A stretch of 64,000 bases of DNA from Mactromeris polynyma (taxonomy: Eukaryota > Mollusca > Bivalvia > Venerida > Mactridae): NCBI GenBank assembly GCA_032209605.1, contig JASFXZ010000003.1:5706807-5770806 (forward strand). Direction: 5' to 3'. Position numbers and translations under genes: made by a program. Positions 1-11,899 of this stretch are shown one piece after another. Every line of letters begins with the position of its first letter. Position 1 is the stretch's first letter. The notes under the pieces were generated by a model. It worked only from the letters and a program-made list of their open reading frames with translations. It made no database searches and was not told the origin of the DNA.

Positions 1-305
1 TAGGATTTCATCTTAAAAGTTGCTTTCATTGCTTGACCGGTCAGTGCTTCAAATGTATATTTGAATAAACCACCTGTTGAAAATACTATGCCAAGATATG
101 TAAACTTATTAACAATCTCAATTTTTCGTCCTTTATAAGTAAAGTTTGTATTTTGTCTCAGATTACCTCAGTCCCTTTCTAAAAATCATACTTTTTGTTT
201 TGTTAGTATTTACTGACAGTTTCCATCTATCACAATAAATTTCTAGTATATCTAAACCATTGTGTAAGCCTTCTTGAGACTCTGAGAATAAAACAATGAT
301 ATAAA
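1..305 (-). pseudogene. LINE reverse-transcriptase fragment, cut by the window edge
   Basis: Read on the minus strand, this stretch gives a non-LTR retrotransposon reverse-transcriptase segment. An alpha-helical part of the form GLDILEIYCDRWKLSVN is followed by NKTKSMIF, the conserved region after the catalytic YADD box. After one frameshift and a stop comes a FTYLGIVFSTGG-type stretch, the usual 'KYLG' motif. The catalytic box itself would lie just upstream and is not seen. The frameshift and in-frame stop make it a dead copy. Assignment to a LINE is by recognised family motifs; the clade (CR1/Jockey-like) is a guess. Confidence 0.75.
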
Positions 306-1074
306 AATATAAAGGACGAGTTGAAATACAATGACTTAACTTTTAAAAAGTCATTTGAAAGTTATTATTGGATATTCCGTGCCAAAATGATGTGACGTCA
401 TCAGCACGAGAAACATCCTACACACGGGCTCTAGCATCAGGATAAACGCGGGAAACCTCGATATGGTATTGAAGAATGGACAATATATCACTGTTGTATT
501 AATGGCAATACTATATAGCTTAGGTGATCCAGTATGCGCATCAATCATCCACATGCGGGCTATAAAGTGGAAGAGAGACATTATTTTCATCCTCATTATG
601 CGCAGTGAGATTTCGACGTTGAAGTAACACGTGGCGTCTTAGCTTTGTATGTTTTATTAAATGTGATGCATGCACCTGTTCACTGTTTATTTCTCGACAG
701 TCGTCCGATTTGCTCAAGTTGGTTATTCAGTTTCGGCATGTAAAATACAAAAACGTGTTATTGACACTCTTCGTTCCATAATGGCGCACATATGCATCCG
801 CGCTCGAGATCAAAACATAGTAAGAATTCAGCTTTGTGCGTTGCTTTCTATGGTTGATCTGCTTTAAACGTTACAGTTTATAACTCAATCAAAACCGGTC
901 AATTTTAGTTTGATAGCAGTATAATGCAGATACTTAGTGCAAAAAGAAAACAGCATTTCAAAAAAGACGATGAAATGTTGCAATTATCATCTTCCTTGGA
1001 CAGATTAAAACAAAATCCATTTTTGTCAACATAGAGTCTGTCTTGAAACATAAAAATAAATAGTATTGGTTATT
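306..1074. other. No feature recognised
   Basis: AT-rich non-coding-looking sequence. Short ORFs on both strands lack any family resemblance and overlap one another, so I take them as chance. Confidence 0.5.
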
Positions 1075-1495
1075 TTTATTCGGCACAGCCGTTCTAACAC
1101 GGCTTTGCTATTTGCATATTAATGGTATGTAATCCAATCAAATCTGACGTTAGCCACTAAACCAACTTCAATGTTTTTCGGCGCAGCCGAACTAACATGG
1201 TCTTACTATTTGCATATCCGTGTTGTTTAAACCAATCAAAGCTTACGTAAACCACCAAGGCAATTTCTTTTCAACCAAACAACGTTTGTAACCTTGACGC
1301 GGATTGGTTTACGCTTCGATAAGGGGTACGTTACATTACCAAAACCTGAATTCGGTGAATTTACCGAAATCCATTTTGGGTCTTAAGTGATAGCAATCGT
1401 AACATCTCGGCATTTGTTATGTTGCACAACAAATCTTAACCTTCAAATTGCACCGCCCATCTTTTTTCAAGATATTTCTTTCTAAAGTTCATTTC
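1075..1495 (+). repeat. Dispersed repeat family B, copy 1
   Basis: This block matches 31568-31915 in the same orientation and 22240-22770 in reverse. Shared boxes include TTTGCTATTTGCA, AACCAATCAAA, CTTGACGCGGATTGGTT, TTTACCGAAATCCATTTT and GTTGCACAACAAATCTTAAC. Its left end is internally duplicated: the 'ggcacagccg ... tttgctatttgcatat' segment occurs twice, near 1083 and 1182. No coding potential was seen. It is probably a non-autonomous transposon or a SINE-like repeat; the class is not known. Confidence 0.8.
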
Positions 1496-2568
1496 AAAAC
1501 AAGACAGCCGTCCTTTGCACATAAAACACTGATCGCTATTAGCATGCTATCCAGTAATTCTCTTCAGACATCCAGTCACAAATAAATTTGCATGAAATGC
1601 TTCGGAAATCGTATATTAAAGTCGGCTGCCAAGTGTTTTGGCTTCCTCAAATGGCTTAAGCGGAAAGACAAGAGTTAACATACATATATTTCGTTCATGC
1701 CTTGTATTATACTGTTCCATGTATCTGACGTTGTTCCGAATATGTGCATTCCTCCATGACTTTCAATCGAGCGTTGATATGACCATGCACAAGTTTCGCA
1801 TTGTACTAAGTTCTTTATGTATGTAAACTATTGGGCTTGTCACTAAATGATGTGAGATGTGAGATGTACATTTTATACATTTGCCCGTATGGAGTAGATT
1901 GCTTAAAAATCTATCACAATGCTGAAAAATTTCGGAAATTCGTGACAATGACATTTATTGTAGGTTAGACTAATTTTAGCACAGCACACACAGGTTACAT
2001 GTACGGACCAAGATTACTGAGGCTATACATATATTGGTTCCTTGTGGCTTATTTTTTCAAACCATTTTGCTGAATTTTAACATAAATATATCAGTTAATA
2101 GAATAGTAGTGACTGTCTCCAAAGTCAAGTTCGAGACTCCAAATTACCAGATTGAACTCGGAGCGTATGTTACAAGAAAATTATTCATAGCGTTTTTACA
2201 ACGGAACATTCACAGCTTTTCTTTCAACAAACCATGTATTGCTACTTATAACTTTACGATAATATCATTAGACACAGCTGTATATTCCTCAAACCAGTAG
2301 AAAGGATTATGTATCGTCTTTAAAGGAAACATTGAATGCTGAGAACTATAATAATTATGTTGTTGTTGTCTGATAGATGCACAGATGTTCACATAATAAA
2401 ATGACAACATTAATCATGATATTCAAATGAAACATCAATTTATTTGATCAAATTTGCTATCCATGAATGATAATAAATTGCTCCCATTCAAGGCTCGTTT
2501 TGTACGTACGTTTATCTCAATATAACGTTATGCGACAACTGCATCCTTCATTAAATGATCTGGTATTG
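1496..2568. other. No feature recognised
   Basis: AT-rich sequence. An 88-codon opening on the plus strand (2034-2300) has no recognisable domain and no neighbouring splice context, so I do not call a gene. Confidence 0.45.
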
Positions 2569-2775
2569 AAATAAAAAAGAGAAAATACGTTGCTATATGG
2601 AACGCCACATAAATAAGACAGTGCCTCCCCACACATACGTCCGAGGAAAACAACAATCCATAAAACATAAGGCACTTGAGGGGGTTAAATGGCACGTTAG
2701 GGAACAGAGGCGCAAGGAATGGCATGGCATACCATAAGGAATAACTAGGCGAATTAAAGAGGACAAACAGTGTCG
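2569..2775 (-). repeat. Dispersed repeat family A, copy 1
   Basis: About 200 bp shared with 17135, 24598, 25800, 29985 and 36975. In the orientation used here the order is: AAAAGAGAAAATA, the box AACGCCACATAAATAAGACA, GTGCCTCCCCACACA, a GAAAACAACAATCCATAAAAC box, AAGGCACTTGAG, GGAACAGAGGCGCAAGGAATGG and ACCATAAGGA. No ORF is conserved between copies. It is a short non-coding interspersed repeat of unknown class. Confidence 0.85.
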
Positions 2776-3298
2776 ACGTATAAACAATGTTTAAGTTATG
2801 TTAAGCGTTCTGCATGCTCCCGTCAGTACTGACTCGGTTCAATTGTAGCTGATTAATTGACTACGTGTAGGTAACTAATGTATGGATATTGTCAAGTTAT
2901 CACCTTGAACTAGTGTCTACATCGGACAGTGAACCGGCGAAGAAAGGTTACAATTAAGCAGACAACATTCATACAGGGTTTAATCAAGAAACTAAACAAC
3001 CGCAAGCTGTCGATTTTGTAGCATACATAACGTGTAAATAAATTGATCCATTTTGTATGTATAAACAGTACAAATATTTCGTTTTACTATGTATGACTCT
3101 ACGACGCAAATTGTTCGGAATAACGTAGTAAGTATTTTATTGAACACCATGTTCTTATAAAAACTTTGAGTACTAGTCTTTACAATGTACATGTATATAA
3201 TTTGGCAGGCCGAAAAAAAAATTCCTTGATTTCTTGAACAAATATAAATAAAGTAGAATTAGATTAAGATTTACAGAGGTCAGAGATAGATGAGAACA
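2776..3298. other. No feature recognised
   Basis: AT-rich sequence with no gene or repeat that I could match elsewhere in the window. Confidence 0.45.
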
Positions 3299-3478
3299 CA
3301 TTAAAACCTCATTTAAAGACCACTTCAATTATAAGACAACCTACAAATTAAGAACTCACTCTTCAAGTAAATTTTCACTTGTTTGCTCTTTATTCAACCT
3401 CAATATTAAGACCACCTCAATAAGAAAACCAGTTATCAAGGGTCCCAATAGTGGCCGTTTTATCGAGGTTTTACTGTA
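3299..3478. repeat. Tc1/mariner-type MITE family C, degenerate copy
   Basis: The right end TCGAGGTTTTACTGTA and the internal boxes CTCTTTATTCAACCTC, AATATTAAGACCACCTC and CAAGGGTCCCA match the better-preserved copies at 4210-4390 and 55039-55237. The left end (ACATTAAAACCTC) has decayed from the TACAGTAAAACCTC seen elsewhere. A short non-autonomous DNA element with no coding capacity. Confidence 0.8.
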
Positions 3479-3869
3479 TAACCTTAAGAAAGTCGTTATG
3501 TCCGGCAATAAATCACTAGTGGCATGTATTAATGGACAATATGTCAAAACCCGACTGAAAAATATCCTCTGATTTAATTGGTTTACATCCAGGGCTATTG
3601 CTTATTAATGAGAGATGGAAGAGTGCTTAAAGCAAGGACCATTATAAGCAATGTGTATAGCCTTGGAGCTTATATGAATTGATCTCACATTTACTAAACA
3701 TGTTAATTCAAGTTCTGATAGTGAGTAAAAGAGTAAGGTATGAGAACATAATTATCTCACAACTAAACTGTATCTATAATAGGCATATTAGACGCATATT
3801 TGTTATCCAAAATCTTAACATTATACACACTATGAATAGCCTCGTAAAAATGCTTCTAGATTTTAATTA

Positions 3870-4118
3870 AAAATGCGAATTGGACCTTTTGCATATTTTA
3901 TTAGTTGGTATGAATGCCTCTGAATTGATTACAGAATATATGGCATCAACAGTTCAACCCTTTAGCTATGCATTGCGAATTTGATTTCTTGGATAAAAAG
4001 GACTTAACTGCAAGACTTTTATTTATTGACATAAATGCCTCTGAATTGGTTACAGTATGTCCATATGGAATCAACATTTCCACCCTTTAGCTATGTAATA
4101 CGAATTGGATTTGTTAGA
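3870..4118. repeat. Two-copy tandem duplication, period about 122 bp
   Basis: The core 'atgcctctgaattg(a/g)ttacag ... catcaac ... accctttagctatg ... cgaatttgattt' occurs at about 3903-3995 and again at about 4025-4118 with several substitutions. It is an old local duplication with no coding content. Confidence 0.8.
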
Positions 4119-4209
4119 TATTTAGCGCCCGTTTCATAGACATATCTAGCTTAGATAAGATCTTATCGTAATTTCCGAAGGTTCGTATTTTGATTATCTG
4201 AATAATAAG

Positions 4210-4390
4210 TACAGTAAAATCTCATTTTAAGACCACCTCAATAATAAGACCACCTCGAAACTAACACATTTTCCAGTCCATTTTGACTATTTGGCTCTTT
4301 ATTCAACCTCCTCAATATTAAGACCACCTCAATATAAAGAACAATTTTCAAGGGTCCCATGGGTGGTCGTATTATTGAGGTTTTACTGTA
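4210..4390. repeat. Tc1/mariner-type MITE family C, near-complete copy
   Basis: Terminal inverted repeats TACAGTAAAATCTC and GAGGTTTTACTGTA bound 181 bp, each ending in TA, as expected for a TA target duplication of Tc1/mariner elements. The interior carries AATAATAAGACCACCTC, CTCTTTATTCAACCTC and CAAGGGTCCCATGGGTGG, shared with the other copies. It has no ORF, so it is non-autonomous. Confidence 0.88.
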
Positions 4391-5285
4391 TATGTTTAAA
4401 CAGCTTATAACTTTGCGATATTGAAATATAATGATGCTTTTGTGCTGAAGCGTGTGCTGGATCTAAAGTAATAGCCTCATATTGAGCGCTCTTGTTTTTT
4501 TTGGTTTATCTTATTTGTTTGTGTAACACTTATAATAAACTGTTATCATTATGAAATAGATACACTTAACTAGTGACATTTTATTTCTGTGTGGTGGTAT
4601 TAATTTGCTTTATTTAAATGAAAATGGTATATTTTGCACTGAAAAATTAGTAGGAACATAAAAAAACATATTGGACTTTCTTATTGTGAAATTTCTATTT
4701 GATATATTAATATTTAATTGCAATATCCTAAATATGTCATCGGAGTACTTATAACTTTTGTGAGTGTATAAGCTAATATATGTAATCAACAGATGCACAC
4801 TTTAGTTATAAGTACACATGTACGCTAAATACATAAACAAAAAGCAGTGTTTAAGGTGCAAACATTTATACAGATTATATATGTGATAAAATATAATAAA
4901 AGTATTTATACCATTTATCAATGCATCTCATGCCGTATACACTATTCCAATAAACTGAACTCCACGTATGTGTGTATAGTACGCCTCACCGTCTACGGTT
5001 AACTAGTACGTTCATGACAAATTATATTCTCTTTTGATCTTCACACATGTGGCACGTTGGGTTTTACAAACAGGCTAACGACATCTCTGACTTTTTATAC
5101 AGTCGAGCTTATCGATCCCTGTTGTTTCACTGGCAAAACTATTCTCGTTATCCAATAATACAATTAAATCACGGTGATAGCGAAAATGACTCAAGTGATG
5201 ACATATTGCTTTGAAGACAATTGAGAAACAAAACAATATATATCTGATATAATTAACGGAACGTAACAAGTCTGGAGAATTAGAC
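4391..5285. other. No feature recognised
   Basis: Very AT-rich sequence with no supported gene. Confidence 0.45.
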
Positions 5286-5475
5286 ACATGTCAGAACTAA
5301 ACAGAACTGAACAGATTTCAGAACAGAACTGAACAGATTCCAGAATGAACAGAAGAGATTCAAGAATAGAATCCAGAATAGAACCGAACATATTCCGGAA
5401 TGGAACAGTAGAGATTCCAGAACAGAATCCAGAACAGAACTGAACAGAATCCAGAACAGAATCCAGAACAGCATA
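5286..5475. repeat. Short-period tandem repeat (CAGAA-rich minisatellite)
   Basis: Irregular repeats of CAGAACAGAA(T/C)(C/T) and its variants (GAACAGATTCCAGAA, AATCCAGAACAG) fill about 190 bp. The repeats create long but low-complexity openings on the minus strand (Phe/Cys/Ser-rich), which are not genes. Confidence 0.9.
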
Positions 5476-5938
5476 TGTTTGAAGTGTTTGTACATCATTA
5501 TATAACATATTCATACAAAACAGTATATACAAAACATAATTATAGTATAGACGGCTTGCGACATTACCAAATTACATAAGCACATTTTATGTTTAGAGGA
5601 TGAGTAAGTAAGTACAATAGTATACCTATGAATTAATGGATTTCTACGATTGAATGAAAATTGTATATATTTACTAAATTTTGAAAACAGCATTTCATTA
5701 TTGTTCTTTAACGTTTCACTACGTTTATTCATGCTTGGTATTATATAACAAAAGCGCATACCATCGCAAAATACGCCCATTATTAATTTTTTGTCACTTG
5801 AGTTTGAAATAAAGCAGAGTGAAATGACTCAACTCCTATAACTCCACCTTTAGTGAGCTAGGTTGTAACCTGACTTGACCCATTTGCATAAAACAACCCG
5901 AGTACCTCTGGGGAAAATATTCCAACAACTGTTTTCGG
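5476..5938. other. No feature recognised
   Basis: AT-rich sequence. Towards the right it grades into the tandem array that starts near 5939. Confidence 0.4.
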
Positions 5939-6027
5939 AATTAATTGATCGGACAAGACCAATTTCAGGTAATTTCTCTAATTAAATGACAATAACTCTG
6001 GAGTGACAAATTGCGATATGGCTGGTT

Positions 6028-6153
6028 ATCGATTATGACCACATTATGACCAAGTATGGTGAAGACTGGACAAAGAATTATAATGTGATTATCGATTATG
6101 ACCACATTATGACCAAGTATGGTGAAGACTGGACAAAGAATTATAATGTGATT
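6028..6153. repeat. Perfect 63-bp tandem duplication within the array
   Basis: The segment beginning ATCGATTATGACCACATT and ending AATTATAATGTGATT is repeated head to tail without an obvious mismatch (6028-6090 and 6091-6153). The lack of divergence implies a recent slippage or unequal-exchange event inside an older array. Confidence 0.9.
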
Positions 6154-6305
6154 GATCGGACAATACCAATTTTAGGGAATTTCTCTAATTAAAGGGCAAT
6201 AACTCTGGAGTGACATGTGCGATATGGCTTGTAAAAATTCGCCCCGTACTTCGTCCAAAGTGTAGTTTACCATATAAATCATAAATTTATATATGATAAA
6301 TTTAC

Positions 6306-6390
6306 ACGAAAATGACGTCAGGTCGCTGCGGTGTTGTGGTTAGCATAACGGACCGGCAATCCGTAGACCTGGGTTCGATTCCCTTTATTG
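6306..6390 (+). repeat. tRNA-derived SINE head (tRNA-like, not a functional tRNA)
   Basis: An A-box-like TGGTTAGCATAACGG (6337-6351) and a B box GGGTTCGATTCC (6371-6382) are correctly spaced for an internal pol III promoter. A plausible anticodon arm (ACGGA/TCCGT stem, CCGGCAA loop) lies between them. The position that should be U33 is C, and no acceptor-stem partner follows the B box, where the array sequence (TTTATTG...) resumes. I therefore read it as the 5' tRNA-derived part of a SINE, truncated or inserted in the tandem array, rather than a tRNA gene. Confidence 0.65.
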
Positions 6391-6975
6391 TTATCAATCT
6401 TGTTCAAGATAATATGCCGATACTCATTCTTACCAAGTCTATAGAAGATTGGACAAGGAATTCTAAAGTTATTGATCGGACAAGACCCGTTTTAGGTAAT
6501 TTCTTTAATTAAAAGGCAATAACTCTGGAGTGACAGATGCGATAAGGATGGTTATCGAACATGTCTAAGATATTATGCCAATACACGTTATGACCAAGTA
6601 TGGTGTAGATTGGACACATTATTCTAAAGTTATTGATCGGACAAGACCATATTTAGTAAATTCCTCTAATTAAAGAGCAATTACTCTGGAGTGACAAAGG
6701 CGATATGGCTGGTTATCGATCGTGTCTAAGATATTATGCAGATACACATTCTAAGTCTGGTGAAGTTTGGACTCAGAATTCTAAAGTTATTGATCGGATA
6801 AGCCCAATTTTAGGTTATTTCTCTAATTAAAGGGCAATAACTCTGAAATGACATGTGCGATATGGCTGGTTATCGATCTTGTTCAAGATATTATAGCGCT
6901 ATACATTCAAACCAAGTCTGGTAAAGATTAGACTACTAATTCTGAAGTTATTGATCGGACAACTTGCCGGACGCC

Positions 6976-7659
6976 GACCGCCCAAACGAAGTTTTATGAT
7001 GTGACTAGGTCTTTGATTAGACTATTGAGCTAATGATTGACACTCGATCACACGGTTTGGTCCTTTTTTACAGAGTATGGGACTCCTCGTTCATTTACTG
7101 AATCATGAGCGCCTTGCCTAATTTGCTTCATTCGTCATTTATCCGCATATTATACGCAGGAAGTTTATTCCGTCATTATTAGTAAAAGTCAACCTGACAG
7201 TTCAAATGATTGGAATAAGATCCGAATATGTATCAAGCTTCTAGCACGATTTTTTTGCTGCACAATTGAATTCCCTGAAACATCAAAGCAGTGTATATTG
7301 TCGGACAACTTATTTATTAGTCCAGAACACGCACGGATCGTCGTATCGTGTTCTCAAAGTATAAATGTGTTTTTATAGTAACCATTTTATTACACAAATT
7401 ACGCAATAAATCAGAAACAGAAATTCTTAATGATCTTGATCAATATGATATCAAAGACTTATAAGAGTTTTTTCTAATAGTACAACATACATGAGCATCT
7501 GCTTAAATAGAGGTCATCGATCGTTAGTTCAATAAAAAACATATTTAAATCAAAGAAAATATTAAACTTTAGTAAAATAAAGGAAACTACTTTTTCAACT
7601 AGCCAAGGGCTTGGATAGTTCCTAGTTCCTGTCCAACACACACATACATCTGCATACGA
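6976..7659. other. No feature recognised
   Basis: AT-rich sequence with no supported gene. Confidence 0.4.
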
Positions 7660-7917
7660 GCGTTGCTATGGGATTTACAACCTCTTCTGTAAGTGACGTC
7701 ATTTCAAGAAAACGCAACATGTCACGGATGTCACTATTTGCAAGCAGGAAACAATATTTACTCCAAATGGTCACTTCGTTTTTATATTGCCATATGGGGC
7801 AAATATTGCTTACTGTCAGTATATGGTGACGTCACATGTGAGTGACGTCACATGTGACGTTTTCTCGAAATGATGTCACTTAAAGAAGAGGTTTGAAATC
7901 GTACATCGGCGCTCATA
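7660..7917. repeat. MITE family G, copy 1 (terminal inverted repeats about 58 bp)
   Basis: The left end (GAGCGTTGCTATGGGATTTA, then CAACCTCTTCTGTAAGTGAC and TCATTTCAAGAAAACG) is the inverted counterpart of the right end (CGTTTTCTCGAAATGATGTC, ACTTAAAGAAGAGGTTTGAA, ATCGTACATCGGCGCTC). A second copy lies at 43252-43495 inside intron 7 of transporter copy A. No ORF. The long inverted termini could fold into a hairpin if transcribed. Confidence 0.88.
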
Positions 7918-10900
7918 TATTCTCGTCGTTGGCTCAGCGCCGAAGTTAATGTGCATTCCTAATATGGCTTCTTATATGGCGAAGTTTCGGTGACTTTTTA
8001 CCTTTAAAAATCCGTCTTCTAATGGTCAATTAGGCGTTTATAAAGGAAGTCTCGTGTCATTTAATGGTAAAATATGGCGACATCATGAATACAATACGGA
8101 AATACATCACTTCTAACTGATGACCAAAAGCGCTATTATATCAGCTAAGACGGGCAAATAAAGTACCATCTAGGATAAATAATGGATTGTGTCACTGATA
8201 AGTCTGGTTCGTTGCTGATAAACCAATAAACATCTAAAACCGCCTATTCATTCAGTGATATCATTATTAGAGCTAGATATGTTGGTAAATACCAAAAGTA
8301 CAAAGAGAATAAAACTCAATTCCAATTGTTTCCACCAAAGATTATTACTTTTCAGCGCGATGTGTAGGAAGCAGATTATATATTCGTGTTATATACATCA
8401 TTATTATCAAATCAACAAAGACAACAGATAATTTGCAAGCTTGTAATTCTGTATTGCAAGGAATATCAATCAACTTAGTATACCAAAACATTGAAACCAA
8501 ATAAAATCCACTAGATGGAAAATAAGAATACATTTCATTATAAAACACATTCGAATAGTTTCAACAGAACAATTTTTCATTATGTCACAGATTGATTGCA
8601 ACTAAGTATTAAGCATCGACATTGGTAGATCAAGCCTGAAATAACACATGCAAGACAAATTATTATGTCTACCATAGTTTGTCCTTACCTAAAATGATGA
8701 AAATGCGCAATACAATGACCGATGTGGAATACAGATTCTATTAAACTATAAATGATATCTGCATTTGGAAGACGACGTTTCGGTAATATAGACGGGAATA
8801 CAGAATTATATGATGAATGTGTTGGGATAGTAGGCGCCTAAATTGTGCAGAACAAGTTTATCATACTTTAGCCAGAGGCAAATATTCTCTATAAAGTTCA
8901 TTATGTTTACGTCTAAGACTTGTAGATAACTCATTTTGTCCCTTGGTTTTCACATCAGGCTTGGTACCAACATAATTATCTGTTGTAATTTCTACACACA
9001 TAATAATTATGTAAACAGATGTAAGGCGACAAAATGTCAAATATGCCAGATATTGACTTGTCTGAGGCGGGTAGCGCAGACGACAGCTGAATATCTTACA
9101 TGTTTCCCCGTGGCCCTTCTTTTATTGTACCCATTCCCATTGTTTGCCTTATTTCTTGCCATATGGGTCTGTTTGGGGACGCCTGTTTATTGGATGTGAC
9201 CTTCTATGCCTACCCTGTCTCATATATAAGGAATTATAAGCTTTAATACAGCTTGCGTCGTTTTTTTGGCTAGTTTATATCTTGACCAAGAACAGTGCTT
9301 GTAATAATAACAGCAACATGTTACGTGTATTATAGACCATTGAACGTTCTGCACTCTCATGTAAAGATTATTGAATTCACCGGATACAATAAACATATCA
9401 CCAAGGTACAAACCTAGAATGAAGATTATCAAGGCTGTATCCACTGATAAATTAGTTCATGACCCCAGTAAATCCTAATTGTCAACTCATAAATATTTTC
9501 AGACATTCTTTAATCGACAATCAATCCAAGCATTTGAGATAAACACAGATGGTGTCCTTATAAAAAGCCCTAGGTCAGATGTTATCGACGACGATCACTA
9601 ACAAGATGTGGACAAAGTTCTCGATTTGTGTATATTGAGATATTTGGAAATAGATGGAACATCTGGTTTTTATGAATAGTTCAATCTATACTTAAAGTGT
9701 ATAAATGAATGGTAACGAATCCTTCATATGTTTTATAGCAAAACGATATTTGTTTTGTATTGTATAGTGAAAAAGTGTAATCGATTAATTATCTAAATGT
9801 TAACCATATATTTCAAGTAAGATGAATTATGTGTTTGAATCTAAATAAACATTTAGACGTGTGGTTAGAAATGTGTTAAGCTTTGGTTTGACAGACAATG
9901 TTTGATTTATGAACACTTTAAGTGGTTAAATTCTTTTAGAGTCTCTTTTACAGAAACGTATTTATAATTGTCAAGCTAGCAAGCAAGCAATAGTGTGATG
10001 GTATATATCATTAAGTCTTGTCAATTGGACTCTTATTGTGGTTTCTGTCCCATTTTTGCCGGAACCAGAATGCGCTGTGGATGGAATAATCCGACCACTC
10101 GTTTAGTTTGATAAATAAATATGTTTACACAATAAAAAAACAAAAAGATGCGTCGAATCATGCAATACATCTTTGATTCAACAAAGTGTCCATAGTTGTT
10201 GGGGGTTTTACGACCACTGCACTTTAAGTGATGGAAGTGCGCATCTGCCATGTGCATCTGCATGGGTATTAGCATAGTTTTGGGCGTGATAAAGAAATAA
10301 GGTAGCTCAATATAAAGGAGGCTGGATAGCGGATACTAACAGGACTAAATAAAGACGAGGGGGCTAAATGACCTTGACATTGTGTAGGTAACCAATCGGA
10401 GGGACCAACTGACAAGAAAGCTTCCCATGATCCGAAGCGTATGTATGTTGACGGATGATGTTTCGTCATTTGTTGACAAATGTATTCTATTTAAACGTTC
10501 TTAATCCAAACAATACGTCGTTGACGGGTGGAAATTATAGCTTACCAGAATACCACGTAGTTGCGGTATCGGCTGCTACAGTATCGCATTCAGCACAGTA
10601 ACATATAAATCATCAGGATACGGACCTAGCACTTTTCTAGCTTTTTCCACCATAATTACAGATATTGAGATAACATTTAGTTGATAATGAGCCAATATCT
10701 TCTGGGGAACTGTTTGGGTATAATAACTGTGTTAGCCTACAAATAAGGTATTAGACCTTAAGTTGAAATAATAGGTTCATGTTATTTGCAAGATTATCTT
10801 TCAGTGAGATGTTCATGTATACATATGTGTAGCGCACATGATGTTGGATATTTGAGGACAATTACCCAAATTAAAGTACTAGTATACTCCGAAAAAGTTA

Positions 10901-11899
10901 CAATAATCGATACGTTATTTGACGATATCAAGATATCCATATTTTGGCTTCTATTCTACTTCTATCCAACCAGTAAGAGAGTAAGTTTTATCAACTTCGC
11001 TGAAATAACACGACTGAAAGATTTCTCCGTCATAAATTCCATCTGAAGTACATTGAAAATCACATAATCTAAGAAAGTGATAGTTTTGGAGAACTCTTGC
11101 TGAGACGTCAGGAGGAGCTGTGAGACATGTACACGATCATTGTTTCAATTATGATAAATACAAATTAATGCTTGACGAATATGAAACAATAGTTTAATTT
11201 TTTGTCTTTCTTTATTCAGTTCAATTTATTCTGAAATTCAAATCCACCGGCCCACAAACAAGATATTACAACATATGTAATACACAATTTAGCAAGATGA
11301 CTGCAATAAATGAAAAATATACGTTTGATTCCAAAACTGAAGCATTGCATAGAAATTACAGTGCATTCATTTAATATCATCAACCTGACCATGTCTGTCA
11401 ATACACACACTTATGAAAGTAATCTCAGAGTATGAGAGTATGATACATTTATACAGAACTATAACGTAAAACATATTTATAGGGACATGACATCAGGCTG
11501 TAACATGTGTGAACATAAGGGTGTTTCAAGTAACACTTAGGAAGAAATGTATTGTGATTTTAATTCAGCATGTAGCACATGACAAAGTGAAATTCATCCT
11601 CAACACAACCTTCACAATATACACATATTCTAAATTCTCCGTGTTACATGTACATACTTGTATATTCTCTAGACAGTTGACATTTTGTAAACCTATTAGT
11701 TCACATCCATAGCATAGCACTGAACGAACTTTCGATTGAAACGCCTTGCAAAGTGTTTTATACGGACAAGATGACAATTTACTTAATGAGTTCAAGTGAT
11801 GTATAAGCACATTTTGCCTTGATTGAAATGGCTTCTGAGATTCTCTAAAATGACACTATATTCGAAATATATTCATCTACATACGTAAACGCATTCTTA
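7918..11899. other. No gene or repeat recognised over about 4 kb
   Basis: Short ORFs occur on both strands. One at 8936-9199 ends in a hydrophobic run but has no family resemblance or splice support. I can assign nothing here from sequence alone. Confidence 0.4.

Larger units (their letters stand above)
5939..6975. repeat. Tandem array, unit about 160 bp
   Basis: The unit is recognised by ATTGATCGGACAAGACC, then TTTCTCTAATTAAAGGGCAA, TAACTCTGGAGTGACA, GCGATATGGCTGGTTATCGA and a 'gaccaagtatggtgaagattggac' segment. The 'aactctggagtgac' box occurs near 5993, 6199, 6519, 6681 and 6838, so the spacing is about 160 bp or a multiple. The array ends in TTGCCGGACGCCGACCGCCC. There is no coding potential. 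It resembles array-bearing non-autonomous elements common in bivalves (from memory). Confidence 0.85.

Noticed and set aside
5191..5532. 113-codon minus-strand ORF, Phe/Cys/Ser-rich, with apparent repeats
   Set aside because: It is the translation of the CAGAA-rich tandem repeat. Other frames over the same stretch are equally open.
6306..6390. Functional tRNA gene
   Set aside because: The acceptor stem cannot be closed and position 33 is not U; better explained as a SINE head.
5939..6975. CRISPR-like spaced repeats
   Set aside because: Units of about 160 bp diverge throughout with no repeat/spacer alternation, and the genome is eukaryotic.
8936..9199. 87-codon ORF ending in a strongly hydrophobic segment
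   Set aside because: A single hydrophobic run in T-rich DNA is expected by chance; no signal peptide logic or exon structure.
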